Assembly: GCF_026965555.1 (NCBI RefSeq)
Contig: NZ_CP114040.1
Coordinates: forward strand, 124,001 to 188,000
Direction of reading: 5' to 3'
Source of the DNA: Nannocystis punicea
GTDB lineage: Bacteria; Myxococcota_A; Polyangia; Nannocystales; Nannocystaceae
Length of the DNA: 64,000 nt
The notes beneath the pieces are model-generated. The model saw nothing but the letters and a program-made list of their open reading frames with translations, was not told the DNA's origin and searched no databases. How positions within the stretch are numbered: the first letter of the stretch is position 1; each line of letters starts with the position of its first letter. Of this stretch, positions 1 to 9,742 are shown piece after piece. A program made the position numbers and the translations under genes.

Positions 1-238
1 CTCGAAACCCGGCCTCGCACGCGCTTATCTCGTAGCTCGGCCTCGGCGGTCCCGCGATCCGGCCGTCCGACTGTCCTGCCGTCCCCGACATCGTAGGATC
101 GCGCTGTCCCACGATCACGCTATCCGCTATCTCACTATCGCACTATCAACTATCCGCGATGCGATGATCCTGGCTTTGTCGATTGCATCCGCCCCTGTTT
201 GGCCTAACCTGAAATTTAGCCCCGAGGATAGATTCGCC
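1..238. other. Upstream leader region, no gene seen
   Basis: There is no convincing reading frame before the first gene. A short imperfect tandem of CTATC-type words (CGCTATC, CGCTATCT, CACTATCG, CACTATCA, ACTATC) runs from about 117 to 153. The preceding gene lies outside the window. Confidence 0.5.
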
Positions 239-1198
239 ATGCATGAAACGCTCGCCATCGCCGTCGCCGCCGCGCACCGCAAGTGCGACGAGGTCGTCCG
301 GGACCCGCTGCTCGACCCGGACCAGAGCGAGCTGCTCGTGGCGTTCATCGCCGGGGCGCGGGCCGGCGAGGCCGGCCCGATGGCCGATCTCGCGGCCCTG
401 CCGCTGCTCGTCGGGCTGTGCGAGTGCGGCGAGGCGAACGTCGACCTCGCGGCCGGCTGCACCCTTTATCATCTGGCGCTCCGGCTGTTCGACGACGTCT
501 CGGATCCCGACCTCGTGGCTCCGTGGGGCCCCGAGCGCGCGCCGGTGGCCGACAACGCCGCGCTCGCGCTGACCATGGTCGCGGTCGACACCCTCGCCGC
601 GGCGGTCCCGGCCGGTAGGGCCGAGGCCGCGCGGCTGTCGCTGCGACGCCACACGCTGCGGGCCGTGGGGGCCCGGCACCGTGACCTCGGTGGGACGGTC
701 GCCGGCGACGAGGCCGGCGTCCGCGCCCACAACGCCGACAAGTCGTCGGTGTTCGCGCTGTCGACCGAGCTGGCGGCGATCGCCGCCGGTTGCGAGCCCG
801 AGCGCGTCGCGGCGTATTGCAGGATCGGCGAGGCGACGGCGGAGATCCGCCAGATCGCCGAGGACCTCCGCGATCTGTTCGGCGAGCCGCGCAGCCGCGA
901 CCTCGAGCGCGAGGCTCCGAGCTTCCCCCTGGCCTGCTTCGCCGCCCGCGCCAGCGCGGCCGAGCGGGCCGAGCTGCAGCGCCTGCGCGCCGAGCTGCCC
1001 GGCAGTCTCGACGCGATCCGCAAGCTGCTGCTGGCCGGCCCGGCGGTGCGCGCCAGCGCGGCGGCGATGGAGGCCGCGCGGCGGGCGGTCCACGCCGAGG
1101 TCGCCGCGCTGTTCCCCGCCGGCTCGGGGCTCGACCTCCACGCCGAGTTCGTCGACGCGGTGGCCGCCGAGCTGCACCGCCGGCCGCGCGCCGCATGA
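239..1198 (+). CDS. Isoprenoid (polyprenyl) synthase-like protein
   Basis: A 319-residue, all-helical Ala/Leu-rich protein. It carries one Asp-rich motif, DDVSD, at about residues 85-89, which matches the first Mg-diphosphate motif (DDxxD) of trans-isoprenyl synthases. The later EDLRDLFGEPRSRDLE stretch sits where the second Asp-rich motif would be, but it is degenerate. By family this would be a polyprenyl diphosphate synthase or a ComQ-like prenyltransferase; the substrate cannot be told. I chose ATG 239 because GAGGA lies about 10 bases upstream; an in-frame ATG at 164 has no such site. The stop is 18 bases before the next gene, so the two are probably one operon. The weak second motif leaves open a non-catalytic homologue. 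Confidence 0.6.
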   Translation: MHETLAIAVAAAHRKCDEVVRDPLLDPDQSELLVAFIAGARAGEAGPMADLAALPLLVGLCECGEANVDLAAGCTLYHLALRLFDDVSDPDLVAPWGPERAPVADNAALALTMVAVDTLAAAVPAGRAEAARLSLRRHTLRAVGARHRDLGGTVAGDEAGVRAHNADKSSVFALSTELAAIAAGCEPERVAAYCRIGEATAEIRQIAEDLRDLFGEPRSRDLEREAPSFPLACFAARASAAERAELQRLRAELPGSLDAIRKLLLAGPAVRASAAAMEAARRAVHAEVAALFPAGSGLDLHAEFVDAVAAELHRRPRAA

Positions 1199-1208
1199 CC
1201 TTTGGAGC

Positions 1209-1222
1209 ATGTCCTCATGGCC
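1209..1222. repeat. Hairpin-repeat unit at a ribosome-binding site
   Basis: One 14-bp unit (ATGTCC-TCAT-GGCC) of the window-wide family covers the gap between two genes and overlaps the ATG at 1217. The GGAG just 5' (1203-1206) is the likely Shine-Dalgarno, so a hairpin here could affect initiation. Confidence 0.6.
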
Positions 1223-2608
1223 ACGTATCACATGCGCCTGCGCGACGAGATCGGCCTGCAGGTCCGCTACGCCGACAGCACCCGCTACGGCAGCGGGGTG
1301 ACCGGCCTGGTCGACGCGCTGGTGGCCCGCATGTGCGCCCCGCTGCTCGCGCTGGCCCGCCGCGAGGGCCCGGCGCGCCTGGTCGAGCGCAGCGCCGAGT
1401 TCATGCCGCGGATGTTCGCCGGCCAGGCGCTCGGCGGGCTGTACGCCGCGCCCGACGTGCTGCGCGAGGAGTGCCTCTACCCCGACCCGGCGCGCGTGAC
1501 CCCGGCGGCGCTGGTCGTGCGCGGGCTGGGACCCGCGGGCGAGGGCTCGCTGGCGCTGCCGCTCCACCGCGAGGCCGCCGAACTGGCCGACGTGGTCGCC
1601 GCGCTCGACCGCGGCTGCCCGCGCCCGCTCGGCGGCCTGGGGGCCCGGCTGTGGGACGCGCTGCTCGACGCCGGCGCCCTGACCCGAGAGACAGCTGACG
1701 AGCGCGCGCTGGCCGACGGCGTCACCGCGGTCGGCCACGCCACAGTGGCAGTGCAGCACGCGGGCGCGCGCCTCGTGGTCGATCCGTTCGCCGCCCCGCC
1801 GCTGCCCGGCGAGGCCCCGCGGCCGCTGCCGTGCCGGGCGCTGCGGCCCGACCTCGTCCTCGTCACCCACGGCCACCCCGCCCACTTCGACCTGCACGCG
1901 CTGCTGCGCTTCGGCGCCGACACGCCGATCGTGGTGCCGGCCGTCGCGCGCGAGTCGCTGCTCAGCGTCGACATGGCGCTGCGCCTGCGCCAGCTCGGCT
2001 TCCGTCGCGTGATCCCGCTGTCCTGGCGCGACGCGGTGCAGGTCGGGCCGTTCCACGTGGTCGTCCTGCCGTTCTTCGGCGAGCAGCCGACGTCCGGCGA
2101 GTTCCTCCACCCGGAGGCGCGCAACCTCGGCAACACGTACCTGATCGAGGTCGCCGGCCGCCGCGTCGCGTGCATCGCCGACGCCGGCGCCGACGCGGCC
2201 GGCGACACGATCACCATGGCCCGCGCGGCCGCGCGGCGGCACGGCCGGCTCGACGTGCTGTTCGGGGGCTACCGCGCGTGGCGCCCGCACCCGATCGAGC
2301 TGCTCGGGACGTCGATGGCGCGCTACCTGCTGCAGGTCCCGCGCGCGCAGTGGGGCACGCGCCAGCAGCTGACGCCCGACGCCGACGACCTGCTCGCCGC
2401 GGCGCAGGCCTGGCAGGCGCGCACCGTGGTGCCCTACGCCAACGGCGGGGCGCCGTGGTTGGCCCGCCTCGGCCTCGGCCCGCGCGGCGCCGACAGCCCG
2501 AGCTTCGACCCCGATCTGGCCGCGGTGAGGCAAGCGGCCGCGCGGGCGCCGAACGCCCCCACGGTCCGCGCGCTGCGCCCCGGCGAGCGGATGGAGCTGT
2601 TCGGATGA
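1217..2608 (+). CDS. Metallo-beta-lactamase-fold hydrolase (UlaG-like)
   Basis: A 463-residue protein. The C-terminal half has the metallo-beta-lactamase layout: a strand with VGHATVAV, then VTHGHPAHFD near residue 218, and later an AGADAAGD segment fitting the metal-binding Asp region. The metal motif reads HxHxxH with Ala where most family members have the Asp of HxHxDH, so activity is uncertain. The N-terminal 150 residues match no domain I recognise. ATG 1217 has GGAG 10 bases upstream; TTG 1202 is a possible longer start. The gene follows the isoprenoid-synthase-like gene by 18 bases and is probably co-transcribed. Substrate unknown. Confidence 0.65.
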   Translation: MATYHMRLRDEIGLQVRYADSTRYGSGVTGLVDALVARMCAPLLALARREGPARLVERSAEFMPRMFAGQALGGLYAAPDVLREECLYPDPARVTPAALVVRGLGPAGEGSLALPLHREAAELADVVAALDRGCPRPLGGLGARLWDALLDAGALTRETADERALADGVTAVGHATVAVQHAGARLVVDPFAAPPLPGEAPRPLPCRALRPDLVLVTHGHPAHFDLHALLRFGADTPIVVPAVARESLLSVDMALRLRQLGFRRVIPLSWRDAVQVGPFHVVVLPFFGEQPTSGEFLHPEARNLGNTYLIEVAGRRVACIADAGADAAGDTITMARAAARRHGRLDVLFGGYRAWRPHPIELLGTSMARYLLQVPRAQWGTRQQLTPDADDLLAAAQAWQARTVVPYANGGAPWLARLGLGPRGADSPSFDPDLAAVRQAAARAPNAPTVRALRPGERMELFG

Positions 2609-2640
2609 AGTTCGACGGGTGCGTGGCTGATCTTTGGGAC

Positions 2641-2654
2641 ATGTCCTTGGGGAA
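2641..2654. repeat. Hairpin-repeat unit downstream of the MBL gene
   Basis: Unit ATGTCC-TTGG-GGAA, preceded by GGGAC, about 32 bases after the stop at 2608 and before the opposing gene that ends at 2699. The position fits a 3'-end element between convergent genes. Confidence 0.55.
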
Positions 2655-2698
2655 AGACCGCCGCGGATAGCCGTGAACCGGCGATGGTGCCGATCGCA

Positions 2699-3019
2699 TC
2701 AATCGCGGTGAAGCTCGAAGCCGCAGCAGGGGCCGGCGAGCTGCTCGAGCTGCTGCACCGGATCGAGCTGGCGACACACGTCCCCGCTGGCGCACTCGCC
2801 GGCTTGCTCGTCGCCTGCCCAGCAGGTGCAGGTGGCGTCCTCGCAGGCGATCGTCCGGACGGGCTCGCCGGGGCACTGCTGCGAGAGGGCGCAGGTGGCG
2901 TCCGTGCCGAGGCTGGCTGCCAGGTTGCAGGGCAGGTCTCGCTCGGCCGCGACCGATGACCACGCGGCGAGGACGAGCGAACAGACGAGGGGTCGGGCGA
3001 GCATGCGTCGAAGCTGCAT
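2699..3019 (-). CDS. Small secreted Cys-rich protein, unknown function
   Basis: A 106-residue protein. It starts with a clear Sec signal peptide (basic MQLRRMLAR, hydrophobic LVCSLVLAAWSSV, probable cleavage after VAA). About nine cysteines follow, including CTCW and GPCCGF, suggesting a small disulfide-bonded secreted protein. The ATG at 3019 was preferred over an in-frame start 72 bases upstream because the signal peptide begins there. It converges on the MBL-fold gene. No family recognised. Confidence 0.6.
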   Translation of the reverse strand: MQLRRMLARPLVCSLVLAAWSSVAAERDLPCNLAASLGTDATCALSQQCPGEPVRTIACEDATCTCWAGDEQAGECASGDVCRQLDPVQQLEQLAGPCCGFELHRD

Positions 3020-3223
3020 GAAGGCAGGTCGCCGTCGACCCGACCGCGACCTGGCAGGCGCTCGCTCGCCGACGGCGCTCGGCTGATTCACCGAGCCCGC
3101 GGGGTCTGACCCTCCGCGGTGCGAGCGGTCACGGGCCGACGCTCGCGGCGGAGGACGGCCCTGTCGCGTCCACGCGCGAGGCCGCCGCGGAGGTCCGCGT
3201 CGACCTGCGCGGCCGCTCGCGCC

Positions 3224-3523
3224 TCACGCGGTCTTGAGCGCCCACTCGCGGCGGATGAGGTACGCCAGCGGCCCGAGCGAGCCGAACGCCAGAGTGGCGA
3301 CCAGGTACGGCACCACCTTGAGGCCGTGCTTGCGGGCGTCGACCAGCATCCAGCCCATGATCATGAACAGGGCGATGGTCAGGTCGAAGGCGGTGAGGAT
3401 GCCCGGCCACGACGACAGCAGGTCGGCGAACATGCCGACGTAGCCGAAGGTCTCGACGACGTAGATGGTGAGGGCGAGGAAGTCGACGGCGACGATGGCG
3501 AGGACGATCTGGCGGGTGTTCAT
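3224..3523 (-). CDS. Small membrane protein, DUF2834-like
   Basis: A 99-residue protein with three hydrophobic segments (about residues 4-28, 38-58, 68-88). Its end, ARKHGLKVVPYLVATLAFGSLGPLAYLIRREW, split by short loops, resembles the C-terminal pattern of DUF2834 proteins (acidic helix, conserved Gly-Pro-Leu, basic tail). The start at 3523 follows AAGGAAA at good spacing; the longer upstream frame is high-GC spurious extension. Function unknown, likely inner membrane. Confidence 0.6.
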   Translation of the reverse strand: MNTRQIVLAIVAVDFLALTIYVVETFGYVGMFADLLSSWPGILTAFDLTIALFMIMGWMLVDARKHGLKVVPYLVATLAFGSLGPLAYLIRREWALKTA

Positions 3524-3984
3524 GCGATGATTTCCTTTCGTGCCAGTCCTTGAGCAACCCGCGTGCCAGCGCCCGAACGCCGCCGCAACGGGGCTCCGGC
3601 GGCGATGGGGCGCGGGTGACGTTGCAGGTCTGCAACACGCGTTGCGGCGGCGCATCCTCGGCGAGCGACGCACGCATCGCGCGAGCCGCTACACCCGCGA
3701 GCTCCGCGTCCTGCTCGCGCGGCCCGGCGAGCGGCTCGTCTGCAGCGGATCGGCGGCGCACCGGGCGAGAGGCGGCGTTCGCCGGGGCTTCACGGGCCGA
3801 CCTGCACGACGGCCGCGCGCTCGCGTCGTCGCGCCGAACCGGCCTCTGTGCTCTCGGGCGGGCACGCGGCGACGGCGCTCGTCGCTGGCACGCCGCGTGC
3901 TCGAGCGAGGTCGTGACCCTGCGACCGCGTCTCGCCTATAGTCGTCTCCGCGCCCTCGCGCTCGCCCCGACCGGAGACGACCCA
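3524..3984. other. Intergenic region between divergent genes
   Basis: This 461-bp divergent region lies between the small membrane protein and the histidine kinase. The open frames are GC-driven and have Arg/Ala/Ser-rich translations, so I see no gene. TATAGT at 3937-3942, 43 bases before the kinase start, is a possible -10 element, but I see no matching -35 box. Confidence 0.45.
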
Positions 3985-4907
3985 GTGTCCTCAGCGCCGA
4001 CCTCGCCACCGTCCACGCGCCGCGCCTGGTTCGGCGCAGTCCTCGGGTTCGGCGCCGGTCTGTTCGACTTCCTCCTGCTGCGGCTGGCCGGGGTCGACGT
4101 CTCGGCGTTCGTGGTCGGCTTCTTCGCCGTCACCTTCGCCGGCTTCGGCTACGCGATCGGCCTCCTGCTCGAGACGCGCGACCGGCTCAGGGCCAGCGCC
4201 GCGGCGCTCGCGGCCAGCCACCGGCGGGCGGCCCACAGCGAGAAGCTGGCGGCGATCGGTCGCCTCGCGGCCGGCGTCGCCCACGAGGTCCGCAATCCGC
4301 TCGGCGTGATCCGCTCCTCGGCCGCGCTTGTCCTCGAGGACATGCCCGAAGGGACAGACAACCACCAGGCCGCGCGCTTCATCGTCGAGGAGGTCGACCG
4401 GCTCAACGCGGTCGTCACGGCGCTGCTCGACTACGCCCGGCCGCTGGCGCCGCGGCGCGAGGAGGTCGAGCTGGCGGGGCTCGTCACCGCGGTCGAGCCG
4501 CTGGTGCGCGAGGCCCTGCGACCGAAGCGCGGGCGGCTCGACGCCGCCGAGAGCGACGGCCCGGCGCTGCGCGGCGACCCCGACCTGCTGGCGCAGCTGG
4601 TCTACGGGCTGGCGCTGAACGCCGCCCAGGCGATCGGCGACGGCGGGCGCATCGAGCTGCGGGTGCGCCGGCGCGGCGAGGCGGTCGAGCTGCTGGTGCG
4701 CGACGACGGCCCGGGCGTGGCCCCCGAGCACGCGGCGCGGATGTTCGAGCCGTTCTTCACCACCAAGAAGACCGGCACGGGCCTCGGCCTCGCCACCGCC
4801 GCGCGGATCGCCGAGGCCCACGGCGGCGCGCTCGAGCTGATCCCGGGCGGCGGCCTCGGCCCCGACGGCCGCGGCGCCTGCTTCTGCGTGCGCCTGCCGG
4901 AGGCCGC

Positions 4908-4911
<4 letters not shown>
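3985..4911 (+). CDS. Membrane-bound sensor histidine kinase
   Basis: A 308-residue kinase. Two transmembrane helices (about 15-33 and 40-62) with almost no periplasmic loop are followed by a HisKA domain with phospho-acceptor His100 in HEVRNPL. The HATPase domain has N box LNAAQAI (211), DDGPGV (240) and GTGLGLA (264). It should phosphorylate the response regulator that follows. GTG 3985 was chosen because GGAG lies 9 bases upstream and the first TM helix starts just after it; the 145 residues of open frame upstream look non-coding. Lacking a sensor loop, it probably senses within the membrane or through another protein. The stop overlaps the next start (ATGA). An in-frame hairpin repeat (4342-4357) encodes MPEGTD between the H box and the rest of HisKA. 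Confidence 0.9.
4342..4357. repeat. In-frame hairpin-repeat copy in histidine kinase
   Basis: ATGCCC-GAAG-GGACAG, a 16-bp copy of the dispersed hairpin repeat inside the HisKA coding region. Confidence 0.6.
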
Positions 4912-6269
<1,358 letters not shown>

Positions 6270-6488
6270 CCTGCGAGCGGTGCGCTCGGCCGGCGACCGC
6301 TCGCAGCAGCTCGCCGTAGGTGGTCGTGCCTCATTAAAAAGTTCGGGCTCGAGGACGAGTGACCTGCGAGCGGTGCGCTCGGCCGGCGACCGCTCGCGGA
6401 GCAGCTCGGCGTGCAGCAGCTCGCCGTGGGGGGTCGTGCCTCATTAAAAAGTTCGGGCTCGAGGACGAGTGACCTGCGAGCGGTGCGC

Positions 6489-7688
6489 TCAGCCGGCGAT
6501 CGCTCGCAGGAGCTCGCGGATCTGCTCGGCCTGCAGCAGCTCGCCGTAGGTGGTCTTGCCGGGGATGAAGCGGACCAGCAGGCCGACGACCTCGCCCTGC
6601 TCGGACAGCAGCGGGGCGCCGCTGGTGCCGCCGAGGGCGAGGTCGGGGCGATCGAAGGCGACCATCCCGAGGCCACGGGTGTCGGCGACCTTGATCGCGC
6701 GATGCAGCCGCTTCGTCCGCGGGGCGCCGGCCCGGACCGAACCGGCGAGGAACACGACGTCGCCGGCGCTCGGGTTGCGGGCGGACAGGCGAAGGAGCGG
6801 CAGCGCGTGGCCGTCGGGCAGCGCGAAGGCGGAGAGGTCGTGCGTCGGGTCGTCGCCGTTGGCGCCGGGGATCGACAGCGATCGGCCGGCAGCGCCTGTG
6901 GGCGCGCCGTCGAAGGGATCGGTCAGGTTCACCGATTCGACGAAGCGATCCATGAGCTCGCCGGGGACGTCCTTCGAGAGGCCGCCGGCGGGGCCGAACA
7001 GGTGCTGGCAGGAGACGAGCAGGTCGCGGCCGAGCTCGGGGAAGGCGAGCGGGAAGGCGGAGCCGGCGGCGAACGGGCCGATCGCCGAGACGAACTCGGG
7101 CTTGTTGACGGCGCCGCGCGCGAGCGGTGGAGCGCCAGGGTCGTCGGCGTCGTCCTCCTGTTCGGGCTCGCCGTCGTCCCAGAAGCGGGCGTACAGGCGC
7201 GGCAGGTGCTCGCGCAGCAGCTCGGGGGTGAACGCGGCGCCCTTCAGGCGATCGGCGGGCCAGGTCGACAGGCCGTCGATCTCGACGCGAGGCGAGCCGG
7301 CCTCGAGCTCGCGGCCCTGCGAGCGCCTGTGGGCGACGAAGGCGGCGCCGAGCATCGCTTCGCAGCTCGGGGGCTCTTTCAAGGGGTGATCGGCGAGCGA
7401 GTCGGGGTCGTGGATCGCGGCCATGTAGACACGCTCGCCCTGTCCGATCAGCCAGCCGCGGAAATAGTCGAAGCCGTCGTCCGAGCAGCCGCCCATGATC
7501 GTGTACGCGGCGGCCCACAGCTCGCGGCGGTGGGCGGCCCACTGGTAGGCCCAGTACCAGGCGTCGAACGCGACGATGTCGTCGACGGGCAGGGCGGCGA
7601 GCAGGTCGATGAGCGCGGCGGCGGTCCTGCGCGTGCCGGCATCGCTGCGGGCCGCGTCGATCAAGTCCCAGAAGCGTGTCCGATCCAC
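6489..7688 (-). CDS. DUF4240 - trypsin-like serine protease fusion
   Basis: A 399-residue fusion. The N-terminal 110 residues (FWDLIDAARS, GGCSDDGFDYFRGWLI, DPDSLA) fit the DUF4240 family. The C-terminal half looks like a trypsin-fold protease with the full triad visible: His229 in SCQHLFGP, Asp284 in THDLSAFAL and Ser356 in GGTSGAPLL. There is no signal peptide, so a cytoplasmic protease with a DUF4240 sensor or substrate module is inferred. GTG 7688 was picked because DUF4240 proteins begin at MDRxRFW; 34 further in-frame codons upstream are probably not translated. The 3' end sits in the triplicated junction. Confidence 0.7.
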   Translation of the reverse strand: MDRTRFWDLIDAARSDAGTRRTAAALIDLLAALPVDDIVAFDAWYWAYQWAAHRRELWAAAYTIMGGCSDDGFDYFRGWLIGQGERVYMAAIHDPDSLADHPLKEPPSCEAMLGAAFVAHRRSQGRELEAGSPRVEIDGLSTWPADRLKGAAFTPELLREHLPRLYARFWDDGEPEQEDDADDPGAPPLARGAVNKPEFVSAIGPFAAGSAFPLAFPELGRDLLVSCQHLFGPAGGLSKDVPGELMDRFVESVNLTDPFDGAPTGAAGRSLSIPGANGDDPTHDLSAFALPDGHALPLLRLSARNPSAGDVVFLAGSVRAGAPRTKRLHRAIKVADTRGLGMVAFDRPDLALGGTSGAPLLSEQGEVVGLLVRFIPGKTTYGELLQAEQIRELLRAIAG

Positions 7689-8247
7689 GGCCGCTGGGGT
7701 AGCCCGGTACAGGCGGCGAGACAAGGCCCGGCGCGTGTTGCGCGGATTCGCCCATGGGCCGGCGAGCAATGCTCGACCAGGAGCCTTCAATCCGCTCCGA
7801 CGTGGCGCTCGCGAGCTTCGGGCAGCACGTCACCGATCGCGATGACCGGCACGATCGGCCAGGTCGCCTCGACGGCCGCTCACCTTTCGGCCGCGAGGAC
7901 GGGTGAACCTGCGAGCCGCCCGCCGCCGAGGTCGCGGTCGAGCGGGCCACGGCGCGGACGAGCGAGCCGGCAGCGGGTCGAATCACCGAGCGGGGCGGTC
8001 GGCCGCGACGACGGGTGAATCGGCGAGCTGCCACCGCCCGGGTCGACTCTGCCGCGCGGGCGGCCGGCCGTGACGACGCGCGGACCGGCAGCCCGCTCCC
8101 CAGATCGATCCACCGGCGGCCGCGGCGGCGAGGCGCTCCGCCGTTCGGTCGCCCGCTCGCGCTGCGCCGCCCGGCCGGCGATTTCAGAGCAGCCTGCTCG
8201 ACAGCGACGGCTGGCGAACCAAACTTTGCGACGAATCGAGGAGTGCC
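7689..8247. other. Intergenic region with degenerate direct repeats
   Basis: This 559-bp region shows no convincing gene. Three degraded copies of a roughly 30-bp motif, CGGCCGCGAnGACGGGTGAA followed by CnGCGAGC, begin at 7888, 8000 and 8065. Related GATTCACCGAGCCCGCGG words occur at about 3085 and 8881, suggesting an old dispersed repeat. Confidence 0.5.
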
Positions 8248-8589
8248 ATGTCGATGTTCGTCGCGCTGCTTTACACCCAGACGATGTTGCTCGCCGCGCC
8301 GGCGGTGGTGACGCCCGCGCCAGGCGGCGGCCCGGATCTCTCCGGCGAGCTGCGCGTGCAGGGAGGTTGGTGCGCCGACCCGCACTTCGCCGGCCCGTGG
8401 TATTGCCTCGCGCGCTGCACCGAGGCCACCCAGTTTTACGTGGCCGACGAGAATCCCCTCGACATCTCGGCGGAGACGGATTGGGACGCCGCGCGGGCCG
8501 ACTGTTATTTGAAGGCAGTGGACTTCTGCAAGACAGCCTTCTCGCAATACCTCGATCGGTCGTGCCTCGGCGGCGCGTTCGACGAATGA
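8248..8589 (+). CDS. Small secreted protein, unknown function
   Basis: A 113-residue protein with a short hydrophobic N-terminus (MFVALLYTQTMLLAAPAVV) consistent with a signal peptide. The mature part has six cysteines (WCADP, YCLARC, DCYLKAVDFC, SCLGG), probably paired. GAGGAG lies about 8 bases before the ATG. No known domain was recognised and it has no close partner gene. Confidence 0.6.
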   Translation: MSMFVALLYTQTMLLAAPAVVTPAPGGGPDLSGELRVQGGWCADPHFAGPWYCLARCTEATQFYVADENPLDISAETDWDAARADCYLKAVDFCKTAFSQYLDRSCLGGAFDE

Positions 8590-8996
8590 GGCGCTGACGT
8601 CGGCGGCTGTGCGCCGCCGAGCGAGAGCCACGTCGGCTCGCGGCCGCTGAAGGGGCGCGGGGAGGCTCGTTCCGCCGCGTCCCGGCCATGATGGGAGCCA
8701 CGGGTTCGGGCGACCGGCGCGTGAGGTCGGCGAGCCACGCCAGCCGAAAGCGAGTGAACGACGCTCGCTCACGCGGTCGACGGGAGGCGCGATTCGTGGC
8801 CACGCCGTTTCGCGTCGGTCGCGGCGAATCGCATGATCGCTCCATTCGTCGTTCGTACTCCGTCCCGGCGAGGACGAGGTGATTCGACCGAGCCCGCGGG
8901 CAGCGGCGCGCGGGGCGATAACTCCCGTTGATCGCGGCATTGGCGTTTGGAAGCATCCGAGCCGCCGCACAGGCGCGGCGGGAAAGGAATCGTTCG
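8590..8996. other. Intergenic region
   Basis: This 407-bp region has no supported gene. It contains a GTGATTCGACCGAGCCCGCGG copy at about 8880 related to the one near 3085. GAAAGGAAT just before 8997 serves as ribosome-binding site of the next gene. Confidence 0.4.
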
Positions 8997-9683
8997 ATGC
9001 CGTCTCTCAACCAATTCGCGTACGTCGCGGGCTCCACCAATTATCAGTTCGGGTACAACTCGATCCCCAACATCACGATCACGGGGGCGCCGGCCGACGC
9101 CAACCTGGCCCGCTGGTCCATGCTGCACGACAACGCGGCCTATCGCCTGTACTGCTTCAAGGGCTCCAGCCGCGACGCGATCTACCAGTTCAGCTTCAAC
9201 GGCACGAGCTACGCCTTCGGCCACAATGCGATCCCCGAGCTGCGCCTCGAGGGCTTCCCGGCCGACGTCGACGCCAGCAGCTTCTCGATGCTGCACGACG
9301 GCCTCGACTACCGGCTGTACATGCGCCGGCTCGGCCACCGCCAGACGCTGTACCAGGCCGCGTGGGTGCAGGGCACCAACGTCTATCGCTTCGGTCACAA
9401 CTCGATCCCGCAGATCCCCGTGCTCGAGTTCCCCGCCGACACCGACTGGTCGCGCTGGGCCATGCTGCACGACGGCGCCGATTACCGCTTCTACGCCTTC
9501 AAGCTCGGCAGCAACACCCAGTTCTACCAGGGCGCCTTCAACCGGGCCAACAACAGCTACCAGTTCGGCTTCAACTCGATCCGCGAGCTGACTCTGGTCG
9601 GCACCCCGGCCGGCAGCGACACCGGCAGCTGCGGGATGCTGCACGACAACGGCGCCTATCGCTTCTACTTCCAGACCCGCTGA
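8997..9683 (+). CDS. Four-repeat protein with YxFGxNSIP / SMLHD motifs
   Basis: A 228-residue protein built from four tandem repeats of about 52-58 residues. Each has the order YxFGxNSIP...G.PAD...(S/A)MLHD(G/N)..YR(L/F)Y. It is rich in aromatic residues and Asn, suggesting a beta-structured, possibly carbohydrate- or surface-binding protein; that function is inference. There is no signal peptide, so it is cytoplasmic or exported by a non-Sec route. ATG 8997 has GAAAGGAA at the right distance; earlier in-frame codons are off-style. It is not the MBHA lectin, whose repeats are different. Confidence 0.65.
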   Translation: MPSLNQFAYVAGSTNYQFGYNSIPNITITGAPADANLARWSMLHDNAAYRLYCFKGSSRDAIYQFSFNGTSYAFGHNAIPELRLEGFPADVDASSFSMLHDGLDYRLYMRRLGHRQTLYQAAWVQGTNVYRFGHNSIPQIPVLEFPADTDWSRWAMLHDGADYRFYAFKLGSNTQFYQGAFNRANNSYQFGFNSIRELTLVGTPAGSDTGSCGMLHDNGAYRFYFQTR

Positions 9684-9742
9684 CGCTCCGCGCTCGCGCG
9701 CTCGCGCCGCGGTCGGGGCGGGCGTGCTAACCTCGGCGCGGC

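Noticed and set aside
146..2533. 795-residue open frame on the minus strand
   Set aside because: It is antisense to two recognisable genes and its translation is Arg/Gly/Ala-rich without motifs, as expected of GC-rich shadow frames.
8997..9683. Similarity to myxobacterial hemagglutinin MBHA (also four repeats)
   Set aside because: MBHA repeats are 67 residues with ENQWGG-type motifs; the repeats here have different length and motifs.
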